A DNA stretch of 47,057 nt from Prevotella sp. (GTDB lineage Bacteria; Bacteroidota; Bacteroidia; Bacteroidales; Bacteroidaceae): positions 1-47,057 of the forward strand of contig JAFRPY010000054.1 in assembly GCA_017428925.1 (NCBI GenBank), given 5' to 3'. The translations under genes were made by a program, and so were the position numbers. Position 1 is the first letter of the stretch; each line of letters opens with the position of its first letter. Of the stretch, positions 16,343-23,794 are shown piece after piece. Under the pieces are notes generated by a model, which saw only the letters and a list, made by a program, of their open reading frames with translations, was not told the origin of the DNA and did no database searches.

Positions 16343-17491
16343 TCAGTACTTGATTTCTTTTCGATAGCACCGGCGGCTTTTGTGATGGATGGGGTTCAGT
16401 GGTCCCCACTGGCTCTGCACTTTCTCGTTGGTCTTCATCTCAACCTGGCTCTCGCCCCATTTGATTCCGGCCTTGATGTAGCGCGGAATCAGGTCGGTAA
16501 ACATCAGCGCATTGGCTCCCTTCGAACGGTACTCGGGCTTGATGGCGATGAGCATCAGGTCGATAATGTCACTCTTTCCGAACTTCAATGCCCTGATGGC
16601 ATGCCACCATCCGAAGGGCAGCAGACGCCCGCGGTGGCACTTCTGCAGTGCCCTGGTCATCGATGGGATGGTGATGCCGATGCCCACCAGTTCGTTGTCT
16701 TTGTTGGCATCGACGATTCCCGTCACAAAATCGTAGTTCACCAATGGCAGCCACATTTTCAGGTATTGGATAATCTGCCGGTCGGTCATTTCGGAATAAC
16801 CATACAGATCCTTGAAACTTTCGTTGATGAGCTGGAACATCTTCAGGCCATAGCCTCCGTCGTAGACATCCTTCTTCCTGAACTTGATGATGCGCAGATT
16901 GTAGCGGCTTTCCACGACCTGGGCCACCTTGGCATATTTCTCGGGAATTTGGTCGGGCACAATCAGCTTGAATTCCACGTAGTCGTTGTCCGGCTCAAAA
17001 CCGCCCAGTTTCTCCATGTGCTCGGGATAGTAGGGATAGTTATAGATGGTGGCCATCGTACCCAACTGGTCGAAGCCCCAGGTGAGCATGCCCTCGGGAT
17101 CCATGTCGGTGAAACCCAACGGCCCCACAATCTCGGTCATGCCTTTCTGGCGGCCATAGTCCTCGACGGCCTTAAGCAGCGCTGCCGAAACCTCGATGTC
17201 GTCGATGAAGTCGATCCATCCGAAACGGACGCTCTTGCGTTGCCATTTCTCGTTGGCACGCTTGTTGATGATGGCTGCCACGCGTCCCACTACCTTGCCC
17301 TCTTTCAATGCCAGATAGTAGTCGGCCTCGCAAAACTCGAAAGCTGCGTTCTTGTCTTTTCTCAGGGTGTTCCAGTCGTCTAAAAAAAGCGAGGGTGCAT
17401 CATAGGCATTGCCTTGATACAGGTCGTAATGGAAATTGATAAACCGCTTCAGGTCTTTCTTTGTTTCCACCCGTTTGATTTCTACAGCCAT
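16343..17491 (-). CDS. GNAT-like acetyltransferase, paralogue 2
   Basis: Protein of 382 residues with the same architecture as the neighbour at 15168-16322, 20 bp apart, so the pair arose by tandem duplication. Shared marks include CEADYYLALKEGKVVGRVAAI, NYPYYPEHMEKLGGFEPDND and AIKPEYRSKGANALMFTDLIP, the last being the likely acetyl-CoA-binding turn. It retains an ordinary C-terminus (RCYRKEIKY), unlike its paralogue. It has a consensus promoter at 17523-17553 and is the first gene of the probable minus-strand operon reaching to the S41 protease. Substrate unknown. Confidence 0.8.
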   Translation of the reverse strand: MAVEIKRVETKKDLKRFINFHYDLYQGNAYDAPSLFLDDWNTLRKDKNAAFEFCEADYYLALKEGKVVGRVAAIINKRANEKWQRKSVRFGWIDFIDDIEVSAALLKAVEDYGRQKGMTEIVGPLGFTDMDPEGMLTWGFDQLGTMATIYNYPYYPEHMEKLGGFEPDNDYVEFKLIVPDQIPEKYAKVAQVVESRYNLRIIKFRKKDVYDGGYGLKMFQLINESFKDLYGYSEMTDRQIIQYLKMWLPLVNYDFVTGIVDANKDNELVGIGITIPSMTRALQKCHRGRLLPFGWWHAIRALKFGKSDIIDLMLIAIKPEYRSKGANALMFTDLIPRYIKAGIKWGESQVEMKTNEKVQSQWGPLNPIHHKSRRCYRKEIKY

Positions 17492-17522
17492 AGCGAAAAT
17501 TATTAATTCATTAACTTGTGGA

Positions 17523-17553
17523 CAAAATTACGAAAAATCGAGGGGAGAACAAA
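17523..17553 (-). promoter_or_regulatory. Promoter of the GNAT-parE operon
   Basis: Read on the minus strand: TTTG (17550-17553), 19 bases, TAATTTTG (17523-17530), 32 bp before the first start codon. Confidence 0.75.
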
Positions 17554-17595
17554 ATAAACATTTTATTTTTTATCCCGAGATAGAGTAATTTATCT

Positions 17596-17626
17596 AAAAT
17601 TACGAAAAATCGAGGGGAGAACAAAA
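17596..17626. repeat. Exact second copy of the operon promoter region
   Basis: Thirty-one bases (AAAATTACGAAAAATCGAGG and the next 11) match 17524-17554 exactly, 72 bp upstream. The last base of the -7 element is A instead of G, so this copy is probably weak or inactive. Confidence 0.85.
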
Positions 17627-17730
17627 GAATTTATTCTTTTTTATGACGCAACGGGTTAACTTCGCAATTTTTATTACCCAAATGTTACATTTCCATACAT
17701 GACGCGTCTTTATAATAAATTAAAGTGACA

Positions 17731-18816
17731 ATGAAAATGAACATGGACAACTGGATAAAAAAGATTATCCAGAAACATGACGTGGTGGCCATACCCGTGA
17801 TGACGCATCCGGGAATAGAACTAAACGGAAGAACTGTAACGGAAGCCGTCAGCGACGGGACGGTGCACTTCGAGGCGGTGATGACACTGGCGGAACGCTA
17901 TCCGGCGGCGGCAGCCTGTACGATTATGGACCTGACCGCAGAGGCAGAATGCTTCGGGGCAGAGATAGAGTTCTCCGACATTGCCGTGCCTGCCGTGCGC
18001 GGACGACTGCTGAACAACCTGGAAGAAATCGAACGGCTGAAAGTGCCGTCGCTGAACAGCGGGCGCATTCCGCAGTTCCTAAAAGCCAACCTGCTGGCCG
18101 CCGAACAAATCGACGACCGACCGCTTTTCGCCGGATGTATCGGTCCGTTCTCGCTGGCAGGCCGACTCTACGACATGAGCGACATCATGGTACTGATCTG
18201 CGAAGAACCCGACGCGGCCCACGAACTGCTCGCAAAATGCACGGAATTCATCTTGAAATACTGCATGGCACTGAAAGAAACGGGCGCCAACGGCGTACTG
18301 ATGGCCGAACCGGCGGCCGGACTGATGAGCAACGAACAGTGCATCGACTTCTCGTCACTCTACGTAAAATACATCGTCAGCAAAGTACAGACGCCCGAAT
18401 TTTCAGTGATTCTTCATAACTGCGGCAACACAGGCCACTGCACGAAAGCGATGGTGGAGACTGGAGCCGCCATGTATCATTTCGGAAACAAGTGTGCGAT
18501 GTGCGAGGTGATGGAAGACGTGCCGCCTACAGCCTTAGGCATGGGCAACATCGACCCGGTAAGTATCTTCAAGGATGCCCTGCCGTCGCAGATGAAACAG
18601 GCGGTGAAACACCTGTTGGAGCAAATGCGCCGTTTCCCCAATTTCGTACTTTCAAGCGGATGCGACACGCCGCCGCAAACGCCCCTGCATAATATTGACG
18701 CATTTTTTGAAACATTAGACGAATGGAAAAAAGAAGACCCACCCCAGCCCTCCAGACCCACCCCTACCCTCCCTATAGGGAGGGAGCAAATAGTTTTAAG
18801 GGGTATAAAGAAATAA
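17731..18816 (+). CDS. Uroporphyrinogen decarboxylase-family (MtaA-like) methyltransferase
   Basis: Protein of 361 residues of the UroD fold, closer to the corrinoid-dependent methyltransferases (MtaA/CmuA group) than to HemE. A zinc site is visible: HNC in VILHNCGNTGHC and the late Cys in LSSGCDTPPQTPLHN, the HxC...C pattern of methylcobamide:thiol methyltransferases. ATG 17731 is chosen over the GTG at 17725. The next gene is a MetH activation domain, which supports a role in corrinoid methyl transfer, perhaps in a short methionine synthase system; no corrinoid-binding protein is in the window. The last ~25 residues (EDPPQPSRPTPTLPIGREQ...) come from a dispersed repeat. Confidence 0.8.
   Translation: MKMNMDNWIKKIIQKHDVVAIPVMTHPGIELNGRTVTEAVSDGTVHFEAVMTLAERYPAAAACTIMDLTAEAECFGAEIEFSDIAVPAVRGRLLNNLEEIERLKVPSLNSGRIPQFLKANLLAAEQIDDRPLFAGCIGPFSLAGRLYDMSDIMVLICEEPDAAHELLAKCTEFILKYCMALKETGANGVLMAEPAAGLMSNEQCIDFSSLYVKYIVSKVQTPEFSVILHNCGNTGHCTKAMVETGAAMYHFGNKCAMCEVMEDVPPTALGMGNIDPVSIFKDALPSQMKQAVKHLLEQMRRFPNFVLSSGCDTPPQTPLHNIDAFFETLDEWKKEDPPQPSRPTPTLPIGREQIVLRGIKK
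18735..18789. repeat. CTATAG-type repeat, copy 5 (end of the methyltransferase)
   Basis: AGACCCACCCCAGCCCTCC, a second AGACCCACCCC, then ACCCTCCCTATAGGGAGGG. It is read through and forms the C-terminal tail of the UroD-like protein. Confidence 0.85.
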
Positions 18817-18838
18817 AAACTCCCATCCCTTCGGGAAT

Positions 18839-18870
18839 GGCTACGGGTAGGCGCGTCAGCGGGAATGGGG
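18839..18870. repeat. GC-rich dispersed repeat, copy 2
   Basis: Matches 10944-10975 (GGCTACGGGTAGGCGCG...). Just before it, CCCATCCCTTCGGGAATGG can form a hairpin. It lies 20 bp before the MetH-activation-domain gene. Confidence 0.7.
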
Positions 18871-18889
18871 TTGGGGGTGGACTTAGGTT

Positions 18890-19537
18890 ATGACGAAAAA
18901 AGGACTGAAATACGAGGATTTGCGCATCAGCTTTTCAGAACTCTATGAGCAGATGGGCTATGGGCAGACTATTCCCGATGCGGTCACACAGAAAGAGACG
19001 GAACGCATCACGGAAGAGGTGAGGGCTTTCCTAAAACCCCGCTTCTGCTTCTTCGTTCAGCGCGAAATGCCCGGATTCTCCATCGGAAAAATTATTGAAC
19101 GCCAGCTTCGGAGTGCCGAGGCATACGCCATGTTCATCTGTACGGCGGGAAAGGAATTCGAGGAATACCAGCACCGGCTGAAAGAAGAGGGCGACATGGT
19201 GCGCGTGTTCATTGCCGATGCACTGGGCAGCGTGATTGCCGAGAAAACGGCCGACCGCATGGAAGAAACGCTCCAGGAAAGCATCGGCAAGTTGGGATGG
19301 CATCATACGAACCGCTTCTCGCCCGGATATTGCGGATGGCACGTCAGTCAGCAGCAACAACTCTTCCCCCTTTTCAAGGGCGAAACCTGCGGTGTCAGCC
19401 TTACCGAGAGCAGTCTGATGGTACCCATCAAGAGCGTGAGCGGCATCATCGGACTGGGCAGTCGGGTGCGCCATCTCGACTACACCTGCGGCCTGTGCGA
19501 CCTCAAGGATTGCTTCCGCCGGCGGACGAAAAAATGA
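18890..19537 (+). CDS. Stand-alone methionine synthase (MetH) activation domain protein
   Basis: Protein of 215 residues corresponding to the C-terminal AdoMet-binding activation domain of MetH. RFSPGYCGWHVSQQQQLFPL contains the R-x-x-x-G-Y AdoMet motif, and SLTESSLMVPIKSVSGIIGLG is the conserved core. It lacks the homocysteine, folate and cobalamin domains, and ends with YTCGLCDLKDC, which could bind a metal or cluster. In full MetH this domain helps re-methylate oxidised cobalamin. With the UroD-like methyltransferase just upstream, it probably maintains a corrinoid enzyme that is encoded elsewhere. ATG at 18890. Confidence 0.85.
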   Translation: MTKKGLKYEDLRISFSELYEQMGYGQTIPDAVTQKETERITEEVRAFLKPRFCFFVQREMPGFSIGKIIERQLRSAEAYAMFICTAGKEFEEYQHRLKEEGDMVRVFIADALGSVIAEKTADRMEETLQESIGKLGWHHTNRFSPGYCGWHVSQQQQLFPLFKGETCGVSLTESSLMVPIKSVSGIIGLGSRVRHLDYTCGLCDLKDCFRRRTKK

Positions 19538-19651
19538 TTTCCAACACATTCAAATATCATTTTTTTAACTTCCGATTAATCTTTTTCGGAAATGTTGCGT
19601 CTAATTAACATCGACTATTTATTATAATAACATTTTAAAACCTAAAGAAAA

Positions 19652-20179
19652 ATGAAAAAAGTTATGATGATGTTGGCCATGCTGGCCATCCCGTTTGCTA
19701 TGCAGGCACAGACAAAGTTCCACGATGTTGAGTTGAACGAGGCTACCGGTCCCGTGAAATCTATCACCCAGGCAGGAATGATGGGCCAGGGCGAGCAGGT
19801 TGTCAACTTCACCCAGGAAGGCAAAATGCAGGCTGAGGGCCTCTCCGGCGTGGTCTACGACGACAACGGCTACATGAAGAAGGCCGAGCGACAAGTAGAC
19901 ACTCCACAGGGCAGCATGAAGATTACGACCACCTACAAGTGGGAGAACGGAAAAGTAGCGAGCCAGTCGATGGACTTCGGCCAGGGCAGCATGACTCAAG
20001 TGTTCAAGTACAACGAAAAGGGTGCTCCCGCATCAATGTCAATGGACATGATGGGGCAGCAGATGGAAATCCCCTACACCGACTATAAATATGACGATCA
20101 CGGCAACTGGATCAGCCGCAAGACCTCTATGATGGGCCGCGACATGGAGCAGACTCGCACCATTACCTATTACGAGTAA
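19652..20179 (+). CDS. Secreted protein with YD-type strand repeats
   Basis: Protein of 175 residues. Signal peptide 1-20 (MKKVMMMLAMLAIPFAMQAQ), then beta-strand repeats resembling RHS/YD units: VVYDDNGYMKKAERQ, TYKWENGKVASQSM, VFKYNEKGAPASMSM and YKYDDHGNWISRKT. Such small periplasmic or surface proteins are common in Bacteroidales and have no known activity. It is a monocistronic gene, followed by a terminator at 20261-20296. The protein at 20571-21479 has similar units. Confidence 0.7.
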   Translation: MKKVMMMLAMLAIPFAMQAQTKFHDVELNEATGPVKSITQAGMMGQGEQVVNFTQEGKMQAEGLSGVVYDDNGYMKKAERQVDTPQGSMKITTTYKWENGKVASQSMDFGQGSMTQVFKYNEKGAPASMSMDMMGQQMEIPYTDYKYDDHGNWISRKTSMMGRDMEQTRTITYYE

Positions 20180-20206
20180 TCACCCGGTTCCTCTCCTCAA
20201 TTATCA

Positions 20207-20254
20207 GGAATTCATACACGTAATAATAAAAAGGATTCATACACATAATAATAA
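20207..20254. repeat. Short tandem duplication
   Basis: Copies of ATTCATACACRTAATAATAA at about 20209-20229 and 20235-20254, just past the secreted-protein gene. Confidence 0.7.
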
Positions 20255-20260
20255 CATAGC

Positions 20261-20296
20261 AAAAGGCCTGTCCCACTTGATTAGGACGGGCCTTTT
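20261..20296 (+). terminator. Intrinsic terminator
   Basis: AAAAGGCCTGTCC and GGACGGGCCTTTT pair around a loop of about ten bases, followed by CCTTTT. It ends the transcript of the secreted-protein gene. Confidence 0.8.
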
Positions 20297-20363
20297 CCTT
20301 TTCTGATGCCGGGTGCCACCCGTAAAGGCCGAATATCTGCAAATTAAACCAACCCCGAAAAGT

Positions 20364-20444
20364 AATTTAGACTAAATTACAAAGTAAATTAGACTAAATT
20401 GAAAAGTAATTTAGACTAAATTGCTAAGTAAATTAGACTAAATT
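20364..20444. repeat. Four-palindrome intergenic element, copy B
   Basis: The 15-bp palindrome AATTTAGACTAAATT (or AAATTAGACTAAATT) starts at 20364, 20386, 20408 and 20430, exactly 22 bp apart, bounded by GT and AC. The palindrome sequence differs from copies A and C, but number, spacing and AT-rich arms are the same. Confidence 0.85.
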
Positions 20445-20536
20445 ACTTCTGCACTCCTAATCGTTTGATTTTTAAGCATATAAGAATTGGCTTATTCAAG
20501 AAATATAGATTTTATTTGCATTATGTGAATAATAAA

Positions 20537-20563
20537 ATGTGGAGGCCGCAATGGCCTCCACAT
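20537..20563 (-). terminator. Terminator of the 20571-21479 gene
   Basis: ATGTGGAGGCC and GGCCTCCACAT (11-bp arms, 5-base loop), followed on the minus strand by TTTATTATT. Confidence 0.75.
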
Positions 20564-20570
20564 GATTCCT

Positions 20571-21479
20571 TTACTTTACAATTACCTTCTTGCCGTTAAT
20601 TATATTCATTCCTTTCTGAGGGGATGTCAGTCGATGTCCTGACAAATCAAAAATAGAATTGACTTCGTCAGATCTGACTCTTATATTATCTATCGAACTT
20701 GTTGCATCTTCATAATGGAACACAAGTCTCTCGTAATCGAAATAACCTTCCCAAACTTCAAGTATTTGGACGATTTCAACAATATTGCCCTCAGCATCTA
20801 ATGTATATGAATAATTTATTCCCACGTCGTAATCCGATTTTGCAGATGCGGGAAGTTTTGCATGTCGTTTGCCAAATAGATTGCCGAAATGATACAAGGG
20901 ACTGGGCGTATCGAAAATGCCATATTCCGATCTTGGAGTATAAAAAAAAGGGAAAGAAGATGGATAGTCAATATCTGTAAATGCTGTAACTTCTGCAAAC
21001 CTATCCCCTCTAATCCGTTTAACCATGTTGCCATTCTCCCATATATTCTGATAGACAGTTTCGCCTCCCATCGACAAACCAGTCCATTCTCCTTGGGAAT
21101 TATAAGACAAATCATATGCGTATTCTTCTCCATAACCCGAGACTCCTGACACGTTTGTTATTCTGCCGCCAGCTATTGTTAAAACATATGTTCCTTTACA
21201 TTCATGTCCGCGATTAAAACCCGGCATTAATCCTTTTACAGTAATTTTTCCACTAATGTCATCATATTCAAAAACCAACTCTTGTTGATATTTGTTATAA
21301 TTTGCTTCATCATAAATTCTAATTAGTCTGCCGTTTACGTCGTAAACATATAAAAAACTTTCATATGGTGTGGACGAATTTTCTTCGTAGTAACGGTCAA
21401 TTTGCTTTACCCGTTTGCTTTGTGCTTGGCAGAAAGATGATACTGCCAAAGTCAAAATAATAAGTAGTATTCTAATCAT
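20571..21479 (-). CDS. Secreted protein with YD-type repeats and C-terminal sorting tail
   Basis: Protein of 302 residues. Signal peptide 1-20 (MIRILLIILTLAVSSFCQAQ); repeats such as FLYVYDVNGRLIRIYDE, LSYNSQGEWTGLSMGG and YSYTLDAEGNIVEIVQ resemble RHS/YD units. The C-terminus (SIFDLSGHRLTSPQKGMNI...) is the Prevotella-type tail also present on the lyase at 9999. The start at 21479 is the first codon able to give a clean signal peptide; it lies only 7 bases after a terminator-like U-tract (21486-21498), so expression may need readthrough of that terminator. Function unknown. Confidence 0.7.
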   Translation of the reverse strand: MIRILLIILTLAVSSFCQAQSKRVKQIDRYYEENSSTPYESFLYVYDVNGRLIRIYDEANYNKYQQELVFEYDDISGKITVKGLMPGFNRGHECKGTYVLTIAGGRITNVSGVSGYGEEYAYDLSYNSQGEWTGLSMGGETVYQNIWENGNMVKRIRGDRFAEVTAFTDIDYPSSFPFFYTPRSEYGIFDTPSPLYHFGNLFGKRHAKLPASAKSDYDVGINYSYTLDAEGNIVEIVQILEVWEGYFDYERLVFHYEDATSSIDNIRVRSDEVNSIFDLSGHRLTSPQKGMNIINGKKVIVK

Positions 21480-21485
21480 AATAAT

Positions 21486-21643
21486 AAAAATAAAAAAAGG
21501 CGGAACCGTTCGATGCTTATCTGAAGCTCGGTTACCGCCAAGTGACCTAAAACGAAACAAGCATAAACAGCCCACGCCTTACGACGTGAGACTTCTATCT
21601 GCTTGTCCTTTCGTTTTGAATGATTGGCGGTATTCAGCTTCAA
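21486..21643 (-). ncRNA. Structured leader or attenuator RNA with competing hairpins
   Basis: On the minus strand, structure 1 is a long rod: 21642-21636 pairs with 21528-21522, 21632-21624 with 21541-21533 (TACCGCCAA/TTGGCGGTA), 21617-21601 with 21562-21549 (14 pairs, one 3-base bulge), and CTCACG with CGTGGG at the tip. Structure 2 is a terminator: GGCGG (21539-21535) plus ACCG with CGGT plus CCGCC (21508-21499), followed by a 13-base U-rich tract. Both use GGCGGTA, so they exclude each other. No known ncRNA family is recognised. Confidence 0.6.
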
Positions 21644-21850
21644 AGAACAAGAGCAAAAGCTCAAATATCTATGTAATAAGTACGAACAGAAACGCTATTC
21701 TGTAAGTTAATAATTTGATTGTTATTAAATTCTCTCTGTGGCCTTGTGAGGCTGAGCCTCATCGTGCAGGCCGGTAGCGTTAGTTCTGTTTTCTACTTCA
21801 TTGGCATTTCGGTTTTTAGGGTTAAACATCATGTGAATTGTTTTCTGACT

Positions 21851-21883
21851 GCAAACTTACGAATAAAAACGGAAAGGAGCAAC
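21851..21883 (-). promoter_or_regulatory. Probable promoter of the structured leader
   Basis: Read on the minus strand: GTTG (one mismatch to TTTG), 20 bases, TAAGTTTGC (21851-21859). Transcription would start near 21845, giving about 365 nt before the start codon at 21479. Between them lie further hairpins (GGCCT/AGGCC enclosing GAGGCT/AGCCTC at about 21740-21775). Confidence 0.55.
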
Positions 21884-21949
21884 ATTTTGCCCAAAAGATT
21901 TGGAAAAACAGAAAAAAAACGAATTCAACCAAAAGACAATCCTTGCGAT

Positions 21950-23785
21950 TTACTGCTCTTGTTTTTTCAGAACTACTTTCTGGCCGTAGATGCCGCTGAC
22001 AGTCTTCATAAAATCTATGAATTGGGAATAGAGCGATTTGTCGTAGGTTCCTGACTTCATCAGCTGACTGTTCTGTATGCGTATCTCGCTGCCTTCACGT
22101 TTCATGGTGAACCGGAATGTGCCGAAGGGTTGCTCTATCGTGATGTCCTTGGGCCGGGCCTCAATGTCGTAGCCTTCCGGGATGGCGAGTGTTATCTCGT
22201 CCCTATCCATGTAGCCTGTCTCAAGAAAAATGTCCTCCTGACGGCTGGGAAATGGAGTTGGCGTGGCGTAACCGTTATGAATGGGACAAATGGGAACGAA
22301 GAGCCGCTGACCTGTTACGGTGGCATATCGCTGGCTTCTTACCTCTGCATCAATGTTGATTGTGGCACCGTTCTCACTGACATCCATACGCCCGATTTCT
22401 GCCTGTGTCACCCGTACCATTTGCTGCAAGGTTTTTTGTCGTTCTTTTTCATCCATTTTCAATATTGGGATGTTATGCTCATATTGCCAATTACGGAAGT
22501 CTTGCGACAATGAAACGTTTGCTGCCCCGTTCGGATCTATCCGGATGTGGATTTTGCTATGCATCAGGTTCATGCTGTCGGCATATTCAGGCAATCGTAC
22601 TAACCGACCTCCTGCCTGGCTTACCTCAATGGCATCATGGCCGGCGATGCCGTTATGCACATAGCCCATCGGAAGCTGCGGATTGGTACACTCTATCCAG
22701 AGGGTATCACTCTGAAGCGGTACTTGCAGGATGACGTGGTTCATCTGACCAACGCTGGCAAAATCTTTCAAAAGTCGGCGGTTGGTGGTGCTGATGGTAA
22801 TATAGTTCGAAGGGATTCCCACCTCTTTCAGCATAGCACGCATATAATTCGACAACCCCTTGCAGTCGCCGAACCCACTCTTGCAGACATCGGCGGCCGG
22901 AGCAGGCTTCTGTCCTCCGATGCCAAGAAGAATGGCCACATAGCGAGTGGTCTTCTCTAAATAATGATAGAGAACCGCTACCTTTTCGCGATCGGTCTTA
23001 AGTCTATCCGTCATCTGGTGGATTTCTTGCCGGATATCCTCAGGTAAAGTTTCACTTCCGTTGATGAGACTGTACTCCCACTTGCCATAGTCGGCCCAAC
23101 TGTTTAAACTGCCTTTTGTTCCATAATAGATAAAATCCGTAGGCGCAAAGTAGGCCATTGGCAACCGTTCTCGCAATGGTTTGGCGTATGGTTCATTTTT
23201 CAGGGCCGGCAAATTTTCAAGTTCGAGGATGAGTGTTTTCCCGTCATCTGAGGACGTCACTGCCTTGTCGATATTCAACAAGGCATGTCGAACGGCAATT
23301 TCTTTGGGGGCGGTCAACCGATAGACGGCTTTCTTTACGCTGACGTCATAGCCGGTCTGCGGACAGAACCGTGGAAACTCTATCAGGTTGTCGTGGCTCT
23401 CCATGGTCCACTCGTATGTGATGGTGACAGGATAGACGGGTGGTGTGTAGTCAAGATACATTTTATAGTCGTCAATGGCGAGATACGGGGAGTATTCCGT
23501 TTGTTTCAGTTCACTTTCCTTGAACTTGCGAATAACGCGCCCCGTGGCATCGGCCACTTGTCCCTTGAAACCCGTCAGTTTGTCGTTCTTGCTACATGAA
23601 CAGACGAATGTGGCATGACCTGCTCCATGCTCGTTGAGAATGGTTGTCACTTCCCTGAAATGGACGGTGGCTTGTGTAGGGCTGAAGCATTCGACATCGG
23701 TCAAAGACTCCTCCACTACAGCAATCTGCGCTGTGGAATATTGAATAGAAGTCAGCAGTAGTACGAGAAAAATTGTCTGTCTCAT
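21950..23785 (-). CDS. DUF3857 transglutaminase-like protein with intact Cys/His
   Basis: Protein of 611 residues: signal peptide 1-19, an N-terminal DUF3857 beta domain (~25-230), a transglutaminase-like core (~240-400) and a C-terminal DUF3858-type domain. The likely nucleophile is C308 in FGDCKGLSNYM and the His is H350 in QMNHVILQV, followed by WIECTNPQ, where E replaces the usual Asp, as in other Bacteroidota members. It is the last of three tandem family members (9-11 bp gaps) and the only one keeping Cys and His. Probably periplasmic; the substrate is unknown. Confidence 0.8.
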   Translation of the reverse strand: MRQTIFLVLLLTSIQYSTAQIAVVEESLTDVECFSPTQATVHFREVTTILNEHGAGHATFVCSCSKNDKLTGFKGQVADATGRVIRKFKESELKQTEYSPYLAIDDYKMYLDYTPPVYPVTITYEWTMESHDNLIEFPRFCPQTGYDVSVKKAVYRLTAPKEIAVRHALLNIDKAVTSSDDGKTLILELENLPALKNEPYAKPLRERLPMAYFAPTDFIYYGTKGSLNSWADYGKWEYSLINGSETLPEDIRQEIHQMTDRLKTDREKVAVLYHYLEKTTRYVAILLGIGGQKPAPAADVCKSGFGDCKGLSNYMRAMLKEVGIPSNYITISTTNRRLLKDFASVGQMNHVILQVPLQSDTLWIECTNPQLPMGYVHNGIAGHDAIEVSQAGGRLVRLPEYADSMNLMHSKIHIRIDPNGAANVSLSQDFRNWQYEHNIPILKMDEKERQKTLQQMVRVTQAEIGRMDVSENGATINIDAEVRSQRYATVTGQRLFVPICPIHNGYATPTPFPSRQEDIFLETGYMDRDEITLAIPEGYDIEARPKDITIEQPFGTFRFTMKREGSEIRIQNSQLMKSGTYDKSLYSQFIDFMKTVSGIYGQKVVLKKQEQ

Positions 23786-23794
23786 GTCGTTTAT

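Noticed and set aside
20364-20444. Possible CRISPR array
   Set aside because: Repeats of 15 bp with 7-bp spacers are too short, units are palindromic and imperfect, and no cas gene is present.
21486-21643. Known ncRNA (tmRNA, RNase P, SRP, 6S) or retron msr-msd
   Set aside because: None of their conserved sequence motifs was seen, and no reverse transcriptase is adjacent; kept only as an unclassified structured leader.
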